Assembly (NCBI RefSeq): GCF_006716815.1
Contig: NZ_VFPS01000005.1
Location: forward strand, 1-64,000
Origin: Microbacterium lacticum
GTDB lineage: Bacteria > Actinomycetota > Actinomycetes > Actinomycetales > Microbacteriaceae
Length of the DNA stretch: 64,000 nucleotides
Reading direction: 5' to 3'
A program made the translations under genes and the position numbers. Positions 28,823 through 39,399 of this stretch are shown here, in pieces; the stretch's first letter is position 1, and every line of letters starts with the position of its first letter. The notes beneath the pieces were generated by a model. That model ran no database searches. It was not told the origin of the DNA and saw only the letters and a list, made by a program, of their open reading frames with translations.

Positions 28823-30175
28823 ATGGGCGTCTTCACCCGTTCGCGCGCCGCACGGATCCTGGGCGGCATCGCCCTGGTCGGTGCGGGCGCTCTCGTTCTG
28901 GCCGGTTGTTCCGGCTCGTCGAGCCCCGAGTCCTCGGGGTCTGCCGATGCAGGCTTCGAGTTCCCGATCGACTGCAACGCGGCCGAGCCGGCGGCGTACA
29001 CGCCGACCTACAACTCGACCTCGACCGGTCCGGGCACCGACCTGACCTACAAGATCGGCACCGCGCTGCCGGTCACCGGCAACCTCGCCTTCCTCGGCCC
29101 GCCCGAGATCGCGGGCACCGAGTACGCCGCCTCCGAGGTCAACGCCGCGGCCAAGGGCGTCACGGTCGACCTCATCCAGGGCGACTCGGGCGACACCGAC
29201 AACAAGGCGTACGAGACCGAGATCCCGCGTCTGCTGGGCGAGGGTGCCACGGCCATCATCGGCGCCGCGTCGTCGGGCACGTCGCTGCAGTTCATCGACC
29301 AGGTGATCGCGGCGAACGCCATCCAGTTCTCGCCGGCGAACACCTCGGCGGCCTTCACCGGGTACAAGGACAACGGCCTGTACTGGCGCACCGCCCCCTC
29401 GGACGTGCTCCAGGGTGAGGTGCTCGGCAACCAGATCGCCGCCGACGGCAACGAGACGCTCGGCATGATCGTGCTCAACGACTCGTACGGCACGGGCCTC
29501 GCCTGCTTCACCAAGAAGTCGTTCGAGGCGGCCGGCGGCAGCGTCGTCGCCGCGTCGCTCTACAACACGGGTGACACGAACTTCTCGGCCCAGGTCGAGG
29601 ACGTGCTGGCGGCCAAGCCCGACGCGATCGCGCTGATCACCTTCGAAGAGGTCAAGACGATCATCCCCGAGCTGAAGGGCGCCGACTTCCCCGCCGACAA
29701 GATGTACTTCGTCGACGGCAACCTGTCGAACTTCGGCGACGAGTTCGACCCGGGCACGCTGACCGGGGCGAAGGGCACCTATCCGGCCGTCGACCCGGCG
29801 AAGATCTCGACGTTCCGCGACGCGCTGCAGGCGTTCAACACGGCGCAGGGCAACGCGGAGCTGACCGAGTTCACCTACGCGCCGGAGTCGTACGATGCGG
29901 TCATCCTCCTCGCCCTGGCGGCGCTCGAGGCCGGCTCCACCGCCGGGCCCGACGTCGCCGCGCACCTGCAGCAGGTGTCGGGCGGCTCGGGTGACGGCAA
30001 GAAGTGCACCTCGTACGCGGAGTGCGCCGACATCATCATCTCGGGCGCCGTCGCCGACTACGACGGCGTCTCCGGACCGATCACGTTCAACGACGTGGGC
30101 GACCCGACCGAGGCGACGATCGGCATCTTCCAGTACGGCGACGACAACAACTACAAGTTCCTCACCATCGGCTGA
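28823..30175 (+). CDS. Liv-type ABC transporter substrate-binding lipoprotein
   Basis: 450-aa exported protein; lipobox LAGCSG near residue 28, then a Ser/Gly linker and a type I periplasmic-binding fold (ligand-binding receptor, PBP1/LivJ class). It should capture branched-chain amino acids or a related amide for the livHMGF permease encoded convergently downstream. AAGGAG lies 4 nt before the ATG at 28823, which decides the start. The 190-nt leader upstream contains a possible -10 (TACTAGGTT) but no riboswitch I recognise. Confidence 0.88.
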   Translation: MGVFTRSRAARILGGIALVGAGALVLAGCSGSSSPESSGSADAGFEFPIDCNAAEPAAYTPTYNSTSTGPGTDLTYKIGTALPVTGNLAFLGPPEIAGTEYAASEVNAAAKGVTVDLIQGDSGDTDNKAYETEIPRLLGEGATAIIGAASSGTSLQFIDQVIAANAIQFSPANTSAAFTGYKDNGLYWRTAPSDVLQGEVLGNQIAADGNETLGMIVLNDSYGTGLACFTKKSFEAAGGSVVAASLYNTGDTNFSAQVEDVLAAKPDAIALITFEEVKTIIPELKGADFPADKMYFVDGNLSNFGDEFDPGTLTGAKGTYPAVDPAKISTFRDALQAFNTAQGNAELTEFTYAPESYDAVILLALAALEAGSTAGPDVAAHLQQVSGGSGDGKKCTSYAECADIIISGAVADYDGVSGPITFNDVGDPTEATIGIFQYGDDNNYKFLTIG

Positions 30176-30189
30176 GCCGACGAGGTCAG

Positions 30190-30221
30190 GCGGGGCCCCG
30201 GTCTTCGGACCGGGGCCCCGC
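30190..30221. terminator. terminator after the substrate-binding protein
   Basis: Perfect 14-bp stem GCGGGGCCCCGGTC closed by a TTCG tetraloop. No T-run follows; the stem alone is very strong. Confidence 0.8.
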
Positions 30222-30323
30222 TGCTGTGCGCGGAGGAGCGGCGAACGGATGCCTCGCACGCACCGCACCACGGGTGCTTCGCCCGCACGCACCATGGATG
30301 CCTCGCGCGCCCGCACGCGCGCA

Positions 30324-30363
30324 CGAATCAGCCCCGCACCACGGATGGTGCGGGGCTGATTCG
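30324..30363. terminator. terminator of the livHMGF operon
   Basis: Perfect 18-bp stem CGAATCAGCCCCGCACCA with a CGGA loop, 33 nt beyond the stop of the last operon gene. About 100 nt of GATGCCTCGC/CGCACC-rich repeated sequence separates it from the terminator at 30190. Confidence 0.8.
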
Positions 30364-30395
30364 AACTCGCCGGGCGCGGGTGCGGGAAACTCCCG

Positions 30396-31193
30396 TCAGG
30401 CGCCGAGCGTGCCGAGGTAGAGGCCGATCACGTTCGGATCGTTCAGCAGGTCGCGACCGGTGCCGGTGTAGGCGTCGCGGCCCTGATCGAGCACATAGCC
30501 GCGGTCGCAGATCTGCAGGCAGCGCCGGGCGTTCTGCTCGACCATGATCGTGGTGACGCCGGCCTTGTTGATCTCCGAGACCCGCAGGAACGCCTCGTCC
30601 TGACGCGAGGGCGACAGACCGGCCGACGGCTCGTCGAGCAGCAGCACGTGCGGGTCCATCATGAGCGCGCGGCCCATGGCGACCATCTGGCGCTCGCCGC
30701 CCGAGAGCGACCCCGCGCGCTGCTGCAGCCGCTTGCCGAGGTCGGGGAAGATCGACGTCACGAAGTCGACGCGTTCGCGCAGGCCCCGCGGGCGCTGATA
30801 GGCGCCCATCTGCAGGTTCTCGGCGATCGTGAGGCTCGGGAAGACGTTGTTGGTCTGCGGCACGAACCCGACGCCCTTGGCGACGAGCTTGTTGGCGCGC
30901 AGGCCCGTGATGTCTTCGCCGTTGAGGGTCACCGAGCCCGAACGCACCTTCACCTGACCGAATATCGCCTTGAGCATCGTCGACTTGCCGGCGCCGTTCG
31001 GCCCGATGATGCCGATGAGCTCGCCCTTGGCGGCGGTGAGGTTCGCACCGTTCAGGATGTTGACGCCCGGGAGGTACCCGGCGACGACGTCGTCGAGCAC
31101 CACGACGTTCTCCGCGGGGGCCGTGGCCGTCGAGGCGGACATCGACGCCGAGGCGGACGACGCCGGCTGCGGGGCGGGGGCTGAACTGCTCAC
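30396..31193 (-). CDS. livF: branched-chain amino-acid-type ABC transporter ATPase LivF
   Basis: Cytoplasmic ATPase, 265 aa. After an Ala/Ser-rich lead of about 35 residues: Walker A IGPNGAGKSTMLKAIFG, LivF-type FVPQTNNVFPSLTIAENL, signature LSGGERQMVAMGRAL and Walker B LLLDEPSAGLSP. GTG 31193 overlaps the livG stop by 4 nt, deciding the start. Last gene of the livHMGF operon. Confidence 0.93.
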   Translation of the reverse strand: MSSSAPAPQPASSASASMSASTATAPAENVVVLDDVVAGYLPGVNILNGANLTAAKGELIGIIGPNGAGKSTMLKAIFGQVKVRSGSVTLNGEDITGLRANKLVAKGVGFVPQTNNVFPSLTIAENLQMGAYQRPRGLRERVDFVTSIFPDLGKRLQQRAGSLSGGERQMVAMGRALMMDPHVLLLDEPSAGLSPSRQDEAFLRVSEINKAGVTTIMVEQNARRCLQICDRGYVLDQGRDAYTGTGRDLLNDPNVIGLYLGTLGA

Positions 31194-32200
31194 GTGAGGT
31201 CCTCCGTCTGCTCGTCCTTGCGCTCCGCGTCGTCGACGATCGCGCGGTCGATCTCGTGCGTCGCCTCGACGAGCTCCGTGGCGTCCGCCCCCAGCTCGCC
31301 CTCGTACCGGCCCGTGACGACACCGAGGTCGACGTCCTGATGGGCGCCGAGGTAGGCGTCGATCACCGCGGGGTTCTTCATCACCGTGTCGGGCGGGCCC
31401 TCGGCGACGACCTTGCCCTCGGCCATGACCACCACCCAGTCGGCGATGTGGCGCACCATGTGCATGTCGTGCTCGACGAACAGCACGGTCATGCCGAGAT
31501 CCTTGAGATCGAGGATGTGGTCGAGCAGCGACTGGGTGAGCGCCGGGTTCACGCCCGCCATCGGCTCGTCGAGCATGACGAGGATCGGGTCGCTCATGAG
31601 GGCGCGCGCCATCTCGAGGAGCTTCCGCTGGCCGCCCGAGAGCGACGCGGCGAAGTCCTTCTCCTTGGAGTCGAGTGTGAACCGCGTCAGCAGCTCGCGC
31701 GCCTTCGTCTCGTTCTTCTTCTCCTGCGCGTTCCACAGGAACGGGAAGATGCTCGCCCACAGGTGCTCGCCGGTCTGGTGCGTGGCGCCGAGCTTCATGT
31801 TCTCGAGCACGGTCAGCAGACCGAGCGACTTGGTGAGCTGGAAGGTGCGCACCTGACCCATCCGGGCCGCCTTGAAGGCGGGGATGCCGGCGAGGTTCGT
31901 GCCGTCGAACGACCAGGTGCCCGTGTTCGGCTTGTCGAACCCGGTGAGCAGGTTGAACAGCGTCGTCTTGCCGGCGCCGTTCGGGCCGATGAGCGCGGTG
32001 ATGGCGTTCCGCGGGATCTCGAGGTGGTCGACGTCGACGGCGGTGAGACCGCCGAACACGCGCGTCACCCCGTCGATCACGATGATCGGGTCGACCTTGG
32101 CGACGCCCGGGCGGATCTCGCCGCTCGGGTCGGCGGGGTCGACGCGGTGGAGGCCGGTGGACTTGGGGCGCGGCGTCGGGGCCACGGTGTCAGCGGACAA
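31190..32200 (-). CDS. livG: branched-chain amino-acid-type ABC transporter ATPase LivG
   Basis: 336 aa. Walker A IGPNGAGKTTLFNLLTGF, RTFQLTKSLGLLTVLENM, signature LSGGQRKLLEMARAL, Walker B ILVMLDEPMAGVNP and the LivG-type end VAEGPPDTVMKNPAVIDAYLG. Longer than usual: about 45 N-terminal and 45 acidic C-terminal residues flank the domain. TTG start preceded by GGAG; it overlaps the livM stop by 11 nt. Confidence 0.92.
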   Translation of the reverse strand: MSADTVAPTPRPKSTGLHRVDPADPSGEIRPGVAKVDPIIVIDGVTRVFGGLTAVDVDHLEIPRNAITALIGPNGAGKTTLFNLLTGFDKPNTGTWSFDGTNLAGIPAFKAARMGQVRTFQLTKSLGLLTVLENMKLGATHQTGEHLWASIFPFLWNAQEKKNETKARELLTRFTLDSKEKDFAASLSGGQRKLLEMARALMSDPILVMLDEPMAGVNPALTQSLLDHILDLKDLGMTVLFVEHDMHMVRHIADWVVVMAEGKVVAEGPPDTVMKNPAVIDAYLGAHQDVDLGVVTGRYEGELGADATELVEATHEIDRAIVDDAERKDEQTEDLT

Positions 32201-33170
32201 AGGTCAACTCCTTCTTGCTGCCGAGGATGCCCTGCGGGCGGAAGATCACGATCAGCATGAGCGCGATGCCGACGAGCACGAAGACGAGCATCTGGCTCTG
32301 CTCGACGGTGAGGAAGGGGAGGAGCCCCGCCTGCACCATCGCCGGCAGCAGGTTCGACAGGAACGCACGCACCATCCAGAAGAGCACCGCGCCGAGCACG
32401 GGGCCGAAGATCGTCGCCGCACCGCCGAGCAACAGCGCCGTCCACACGAAGAACGTCTGCGAGGTGACGTACACGTTCGGGTTGACGTTCGTGCCCATCG
32501 CCGTGATGATGCCGCCCGCGGCGATGATCATGCCGCCGACGATGAGAGCCTGCATCTTGAAGGCGAAGACGTTCTTGCCGAGCGAGCGCACGGCATCCTC
32601 GTCTTCACGGATGCCTCGGATCACGCGGCCCCACGGGCTGCTCATCAGCAGCCAGACGAACAGCACCACGATCGCGATCGTGATGACGCCGACGACGATC
32701 ACCCACCACTGGTCGGACGGGTAGGTCCACGGCCCGAAGCCCCATTTGCCGGGAGGTAGGGGGTTGCTGGCGCGGAAGGATGCCTGGAAGCCGCTCAGTC
32801 CGTCGGCCGAACCCGTCCACTGACGGAAGCTCGAGGTGAGGAAGAGGAGGCGCAGCACCTCGGCGGCCGCGATCGTGACGATCGCGAGGTAGTCGCCGCG
32901 CAGGCGCAGCGTCGGGATGCCGAGGATGATCGCGAAGACGACCGCGGCCAGCAGGCCGATGAGCGCCGCGACCGGCCACGCCAGGCCGAACGTGAGGATC
33001 GAGATCGCGAAGCCGTATGCGCCGATCGCCATGAATCCCGCGACGCCCATGTTGAGCAGGCCCGCGAAGCCGAAGTGCACCGAGAGGCCGATCGCCGCGA
33101 GGGCGTACCCGAGGGTCGCGGGGGCGAGGATCTGCGCGAACGTGTTGTTGAGAATCTGCAGCCAGTTCAT
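32190..33170 (-). CDS. livM: branched-chain amino-acid-type ABC transporter permease LivM
   Basis: 326-aa inner-membrane permease with about nine hydrophobic segments. GLLNMGVAGFMAIGAYGFAI and the EAA-like loop with RGIREDEDAVRSLGKNVFAFK are typical of LivM. The C-terminus reads PQGILGSKKELTFVR. It lies 7 nt after livH and overlaps livG. Confidence 0.92.
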   Translation of the reverse strand: MNWLQILNNTFAQILAPATLGYALAAIGLSVHFGFAGLLNMGVAGFMAIGAYGFAISILTFGLAWPVAALIGLLAAVVFAIILGIPTLRLRGDYLAIVTIAAAEVLRLLFLTSSFRQWTGSADGLSGFQASFRASNPLPPGKWGFGPWTYPSDQWWVIVVGVITIAIVVLFVWLLMSSPWGRVIRGIREDEDAVRSLGKNVFAFKMQALIVGGMIIAAGGIITAMGTNVNPNVYVTSQTFFVWTALLLGGAATIFGPVLGAVLFWMVRAFLSNLLPAMVQAGLLPFLTVEQSQMLVFVLVGIALMLIVIFRPQGILGSKKELTFVR

Positions 33171-33177
33171 GATGTGC

Positions 33178-34509
33178 CTAACCGATCCGCTCTCGGCGTC
33201 CGAGGATGCCCTGCGGACGGAACAGGAGGATGACGATCAGCACGACCAGCGCGCCGACGTACTTCAGGTCGGACGGGATCCACAGGGTCGACACCTCGAC
33301 GAGCAGGCCCACGATGATCGAGCCGATCAGCGCGCCGAACGCCGTGCCGAGACCGCCGAGGGTCACCGCCGCGAAGATGAGGAGCAGGATGCTCGTGCCC
33401 ATGTCCCACTTGATGCCGGGGCGGAAGTAGGCCCACAGCACACCGGAGAGGCCGGCGAGCCCCGCCGCGACGATCCAGACGATGCGGACGACCCCGTCGA
33501 CGTCGATGCCGCTCGCCGCCGCGAGCGACGGGTTGTCGGAGACGGCGCGGGTCGCGCGGCCGATGCGGGTGCGCATGAGCCACCACGCGAACAGGCCGAT
33601 GACGATCAGCGAGACCGCCATGCTGATCACGTCGGTGACCGTCAGGCGGATGGGGCCGAGGCCGGGGATCGTCTGCGAGACGGCGCCCGGGAGCTGCTCG
33701 GTGCCGCCGCCGACGAACATCTGGTAGAGGTAGCGCAGCGCCAGCGACAGACCGATCGAGACGATCATGAGCTGCACGGTGCCGAGGCCCTTGCGCCTCA
33801 GGGGGCGCCACAACCCGGCATCCATCGCGAATCCGAAACCCGCCGAGAGCACCACGGCGATCGGGATCGCGATCCAGATCGACCAGCCCACCCCCGTCGA
33901 GAAGAGGAGCGCCATCAGCGCCCCGAAGGTGACCATCTCTCCGTGCGCGAAGTTCGACAGGCCGGTCGTGCCGAACACGAGCGACAGGCCGATCGCGGCG
34001 AGGGCGAGCATGAGGCCGAAGTTGAGGCCGTTGACCACGCGCGAGGCCAGTTGGTCGGCGAAGCTCGTCGTCTGGCGCTCGGCCGCCACGAGGGTGAAGT
34101 TCTTCGTGACCGAGCTGCCTGCCCCGAACGTCGCTTCCTGCGTGAAGGCGAACCCGTCGGGGGCCTCGACGCCGCTCGGCAGGCTCGACTTGACGAGCTC
34201 GATCGTCCAGGCCGTCTCCTTGTCGGGCACGCCGATGCGGGCGCGGCCGTCTTCGTCGGTGGTGGCCTCGCCCTCGAAGTCGCCGCCCTTCGCGGTGACG
34301 GTCGCGCCGGCGACGGCCTCGCCGCCGGAGCGCACGTTCACGACGATCGTGTAGGGGAGATCGGTGCTGTCGTCACCCCCGTCGTCGCCCGAGGCGGCGA
34401 AGGATGCCCCCGGCATGCTCAACAACAGGGCGACGGCGGCGAGCATGCCGCCCAGGGTCAGCACCAGCCACCGCAGTGGGCTGCGCGCAGCGACGGTCGT
34501 GGGACTCAA
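33178..34509 (-). CDS. livH: LivH-type ABC permease with an extra secreted N-terminal domain
   Basis: 443 aa instead of the usual 290-300. Residues 1-39 are a signal peptide (LVLTLGGMLAAVALLLSMPG, cleavage after SFA). Residues about 50-135 resemble a carboxypeptidase-regulatory-like beta-sandwich (YTIVVNVRSGGEAVAGATV, GEATTDEDGRARI). The permease proper starts near 155 with VNGLNFGLMLALAAIGLSLV and GLSNFAHGEMVTFGA and ends FRPQGILGRRERIG. TTG start with GGAGG upstream. First gene of the operon; the 224 nt before it also hold the guaB promoter. Confidence 0.88.
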   Translation of the reverse strand: MSPTTVAARSPLRWLVLTLGGMLAAVALLLSMPGASFAASGDDGGDDSTDLPYTIVVNVRSGGEAVAGATVTAKGGDFEGEATTDEDGRARIGVPDKETAWTIELVKSSLPSGVEAPDGFAFTQEATFGAGSSVTKNFTLVAAERQTTSFADQLASRVVNGLNFGLMLALAAIGLSLVFGTTGLSNFAHGEMVTFGALMALLFSTGVGWSIWIAIPIAVVLSAGFGFAMDAGLWRPLRRKGLGTVQLMIVSIGLSLALRYLYQMFVGGGTEQLPGAVSQTIPGLGPIRLTVTDVISMAVSLIVIGLFAWWLMRTRIGRATRAVSDNPSLAAASGIDVDGVVRIVWIVAAGLAGLSGVLWAYFRPGIKWDMGTSILLLIFAAVTLGGLGTAFGALIGSIIVGLLVEVSTLWIPSDLKYVGALVVLIVILLFRPQGILGRRERIG

Positions 34510-34676
34510 AGGTTCCTCCAGTCAGCGCACCCGTCGGGTGGGGCGGTCGCATCGGCAGTGATCAACGACGGTACGAGCGTAATGTGTCCGGATTGTTTCG
34601 ACTACTGACTCGTTATCGGAATGTTCTCGTCGGATCGTCGTGGGGGGTGCCGCCGTGGTCTCGCCGTGCGGAATGA

Positions 34677-36236
<1,560 letters not shown>

Positions 36237-36302
36237 GCCCGGGGGCGGCGCGCCGCGGCGCCCCCCACGACTGCCCACAAGTCGACGCGCGAGCGGGCGC
36301 GT

Positions 36303-36767
36303 TCAGCGCAGCCGGAACGCGGGGTCGGCGCGGGCGGTGGGGTCGAGTGCCAGCTCGGCGAGCGTCGCGCCGACGCCGGGGGCGAACTTGAATCCCTGGC
36401 CGGAGAATCCCGCGCCGACGACCACCCGGCCCACTCGGTCGAGCACGAACGCCTCGTCGGGCGTCGTCGTGTACGTGCACGAGATCGGCACGGCCGAGTC
36501 GGGGTCGAGGCCGGGGAACCACTCGCGCACGTACGCGCGCAGCTCGCGCTGGCGCACGCTCCGGTGCGGGCGCGCATCGGGGTCGACCTCGTCGCCGATG
36601 CCGTGGAACCCGACCTTGACGCCTTCGCCCGGCGTCGGCATGCCGTAGACGTTCGCCGGCTGCGAGCCGGGCGCCACGAAGTGGTTGAACGACGGCCACG
36701 GCACGTCGATCCGGGGCGTGAAATGAGCGGGGGTCTCCTCGGTGACCCGCAGGCGGGGCAGCGGCTG
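36303..36767 (-). pseudogene. FAD-dependent amine oxidase, 3' half (split by insertion)
   Basis: C-terminal half of a monomeric sarcosine oxidase/N-methyltryptophan oxidase-type flavoenzyme: LPRLRVTEETPAHF, PSFNHFVAPGSQPANVYGMP, CTYTTTPDEAFVLDRVG and VVVGAGFSGQGFKFAPGVG (FAD-contacting) to the stop at 36303. Its 5' half is at 43198-43905. Both halves carry CAGCCG (CGGCTG on the plus strand) at the break, and joining them through it gives an uninterrupted frame ..GLGIQPLPRLRV... The gene is inactivated by the 6.4-kb insert. Confidence 0.85.
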
Positions 36768-36936
36768 CCGCCTGCGCAGGGCCCTGGCCGGCGCGCGCGA
36801 GGCGTTCTACGGGGAACTGGACACGGTGAGCATCGCGGAGCTCGTCAATCCGCGGCAGGTGGGTCCGATCGCCGTGCAGCTGGGTCTGCGACCCCCCGAG
36901 CAGCCGGATTCGGGGACGCCCACCTCGGCTATCTAA
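36763..36936 (+). pseudogene. Rrf2/NsrR-like regulator, C-terminal fragment
   Basis: GCRLRRALAGAREAFYGELD then TVSIAELVNPRQVG to the stop: the C-terminal helix of an Rrf2-family iron-sulphur repressor. The preceding part of the protein, ending ETACPLNH, is 6 kb away at 42527-42783; the two would join as CPLNH-GCRLRR, with the third cluster Cys in the right place. It sits directly upstream of hmp, its usual neighbour. Confidence 0.75.
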
Positions 36937-36957
36937 GTGGCATCTGGAATGCTAAAT
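36934..36957. promoter_or_regulatory. candidate NsrR-type operator upstream of hmp
   Basis: AT-rich imperfect palindrome around GCAT-5 nt-ATGC (TAAGTGGCATCTGGAATGC), a sharp dip in GC content, 36 nt before the hmp ATG. Its position and half-site resemble nitric-oxide-responsive NsrR sites; not verified. Confidence 0.45.
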
Positions 36958-36992
36958 TGGCTTCCGTCACATGTCGACGAGAGGAAGCCGCC

Positions 36993-38180
36993 ATGCTGTC
37001 CGAGAAGTCCCGCCCGGTCGTAGAAGCGACCATCGGCATCATCGGCGAACGCATCCCAAACATCACGCCCGTGTTCTACAAGTCGATGTTCGAGGCCCGC
37101 CCGGACCTGCTGGACGGGATGTTCAGCCGAGCGAACCAGAAGAACGGCACGCAGCCACAGGCGCTTGCCGGGTCCATCGCGATGTTCGCGTCCCACCTGC
37201 TCAACCACCCGGACTCGTACCCGGACGAGGTGCTCTCCCGCGTGGCCCACAAGCACGCCTCCCTGGGCCTGCTGCCCGAGGAGTACCCCACCGTGCACGA
37301 GCACCTGTTCGGCGCGATCGCCGCGGACCTGGGGGACGCGGCGACGCCCGAGGTGGTGGCCGCGTGGGACGAGGTCTACTGGCTCATGGCGGACGCCCTC
37401 ATCAAGATCGAGAAGGGGCTCTACTCCCAGCAGGCCAACGACGTCATGTTCGCGCCCTTCCGCCTGATCTCGAAGGAACCGGTGGCCGAGGGCGTGGTGG
37501 CCTTCGAGTTCGAGCCCGCGGACGACACCCCCATGACGCCCTCTGTGGCAGGCCAGTACATCTCCATCCAGGTGGTCGTGATGGACGGCCTGCGCCAGCC
37601 CCGCCAGTTCACCCTGGTGCCGAGCGACCCCGGCCACCGGCGGATCGTGGTGCGCGAGGATCCCGAGGGGGAGGTCTCGCCCATCCTGCACGAGGACATC
37701 GCGGTGGGTGACGTCCTGGAGATCTCCAACCCCTACGGGGACGTGACCCTGGACCCGGACTTCCACGGCCCGCTCGTGCTCGTCTCTGCGGGCATCGGCA
37801 TCACCCCGGTGGTGGCGTTCCTGGACCAGCTCGCGCGGGAGGACCCCGAGCGCGAGGTGCTCGTGCTGCACGCGGACCGCTCCGAGGCTGCGTGGCCCGG
37901 CCGCGAGCTCGTGCGCGACTACGTCTCCCGCATGCCCAACGCGAAGCTCGTCTCATGGCTCGCCGCACCAGGTGAGGGGGACTTCGCGGGACACATGGAC
38001 GTCTCCCAGGCGGAGATCCCCGAGGGTGCCGAGGTCTTCATGTGCGGGCCCCTGGCCTTCATGCAGTCGGTGCGCTCGCAGCTGGTCTCCGGCGGGGTTC
38101 CCGGCCGCTCGATCCACTACGAGATCTTCGGCCCGGACCTGTGGATGCTCCACGACGAGGCGCGCACCGCGAACGCCTGA
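36993..38180 (+). CDS. hmp: flavohemoprotein (nitric oxide dioxygenase)
   Basis: Detoxifies NO to nitrate with O2 and NAD(P)H; 395 aa, full length. Globin domain 1-140 with [15 protein letters not shown] (proximal His), FAD domain with RQFTLV, and NAD-binding [17 protein letters not shown] with the end [18 protein letters not shown] lies 7 nt before ATG 36993. The only intact donor gene in the insert. Ser codon use (mostly TCC) differs from the flanking TCG-rich genes. Its regulator gene is destroyed, so expression may be unrepressed (inference). Confidence 0.95.
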   Translation: MLSEKSRPVVEATIGIIGERIPNITPVFYKSMFEARPDLLDGMFSRANQKNGTQPQALAGSIAMFASHLLNHPDSYPDEVLSRVAHKHASLGLLPEEYPTVHEHLFGAIAADLGDAATPEVVAAWDEVYWLMADALIKIEKGLYSQQANDVMFAPFRLISKEPVAEGVVAFEFEPADDTPMTPSVAGQYISIQVVVMDGLRQPRQFTLVPSDPGHRRIVVREDPEGEVSPILHEDIAVGDVLEISNPYGDVTLDPDFHGPLVLVSAGIGITPVVAFLDQLAREDPEREVLVLHADRSEAAWPGRELVRDYVSRMPNAKLVSWLAAPGEGDFAGHMDVSQAEIPEGAEVFMCGPLAFMQSVRSQLVSGGVPGRSIHYEIFGPDLWMLHDEARTANA

Positions 38181-38210
38181 GTTTCCCGGGGCCCTGTCAC
38201 CGGTTCCGTA

Positions 38211-38252
38211 CGACGACGCCGCGCAGCCAGATCTGGTTGCGCGGCGTCGTCG
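38211..38252. terminator. terminator of hmp
   Basis: 15-bp stem CGACGACGCCGCGCA enclosing the small palindrome CCAGATCTGG. Also suited to a converging gene on the other strand. Confidence 0.8.
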
Positions 38253-38280
38253 TGCCCGCGGGGCGGTGTGTGCTCGGCTC

Positions 38281-38362
38281 TCAGCCCTCGCGCACAATGC
38301 GCAGGACGGTGTCCCGCACGGTCTCCATGGCGGCGGCGTCTGGGGCCTCGACGTTCAGGCGC
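38281..38362 (-). pseudogene. phosphomannomutase, C-terminal tail
   Basis: [20 protein letters not shown] then LRIVREG and stop: the end of an actinobacterial phosphomannomutase/phosphoglucomutase. The stretch that should precede it (WFNLRPSNT) is at the far right end of the insert on the opposite strand. Joined to pckG sequence near 38363. Confidence 0.6.
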
Positions 38363-39211
38363 AGGTCCACCAACCCGAACGCGATGCACGCGATCGCCCG
38401 CGGCAACACCATCTTCACGAACGTGGCGCTGACCGACGACGGTGGCGTGTGGTGGGAGGGCATGACGGACGACGTCCCCGAGCACCTCACCGACTGGAAG
38501 GGCCGGGACTGGACGCCCGAGTCCGGGCGTCCCGCCGCGCACCCCAACTCCCGTTTCTGCACCCCCATCAAGCAGGTGGAGATTCTGGCGCCGGAGTACG
38601 ACGACCCCGAGGGCGTGCCGCTGTCGGCCATCATCTTCGGTGGCCGCCGCAAGACCACCGTGCCGCTGGTCTCCGAGTCCTTCGGCTGGGAGCACGGGGT
38701 GTTCCAGGGCGCCACGCTATCCTCCGAGACCACCGCCGCCGCGAAGGGCGCGGTGGGTGTGGTGCGCCGCGACCCCATGGCCATGCTCCCGTTCATCGGC
38801 TACAACGCGAACGACTACCTCGAGCACTGGCTGGACACCGGTGCCCGCATGGGCGAGGAGAACATGCCGCGGATCTACTACGTGAACTGGTTCCGCCGCA
38901 CTGCGGACGGCGGCTTCGCGTGGCCGGGCTTCGGCGAGAACTCCCGCGTGGTCAAGTGGATCGTGGAGCGGCTCAAGGGCACCGCCGGTGGGCACGAGAC
39001 ACCCGTCGGCATCCTTCCCGCCAAGGAGGACCTGGATCTCGCCGGTCTGGAGATCTCGGACGAGGAGCTGGACGCCGCCCTGCGGGTGGACCGTGACGAG
39101 TGGTTGAACGAGCTGCCCGGGATCGACGAGTGGTTCGCCCGCCTGAAGGACGTCCCCGAGGTCATCCTCGAGCAGCGCGCCGGTCTGGAGGAGCGGCTGC
39201 GCCAGAGCTGA
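38363..39211 (+). pseudogene. pckG: GTP-type phosphoenolpyruvate carboxykinase, 3' portion
   Basis: Begins abruptly at [20 protein letters not shown] and continues intact to the normal C-terminus: [65 protein letters not shown] and [14 protein letters not shown]. About 280 codons of a protein usually near 600 residues, so more than half, with the Ser-rich P-loop region, is missing. Not expected to be functional. Confidence 0.88.
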
Positions 39212-39272
39212 CCGCGGGCACCGGGCGGGAACTTGCGGGGCGAGACACCGCCCGGTGACCGGGATATGATCG

Positions 39273-39301
39273 CGCCGCGCGGCCAAATGGGCCGCGCGGC
39301 G
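39273..39301. terminator. terminator of the pckG fragment
   Basis: 12-bp stem CGCCGCGCGGCC with loop AAATG; between the pckG end and the start of the Rrf2 gene. Confidence 0.7.
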
Positions 39302-39344
39302 TCGTCGTGCGTGGAAGAGGGCGGCCCGCGAAGAAGGGACAAGT

Positions 39345-39399
39345 GTGCGGCTGACGGCATTTTCGGACATCGCGCTGCGTGTGCTGCTGCTCATGGGGG
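39345..39399 (+). pseudogene. Rrf2/NsrR-like regulator, N-terminal fragment
   Basis: GTG start and RLTAFSDIALRVLLLMG, the canonical first helix of the Rrf2 family. The frame is cut by the IS110-type element inside a run of nine G and resumes at 42527 with GLAPETMLSTQRIADGVGAP. Confidence 0.8.
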
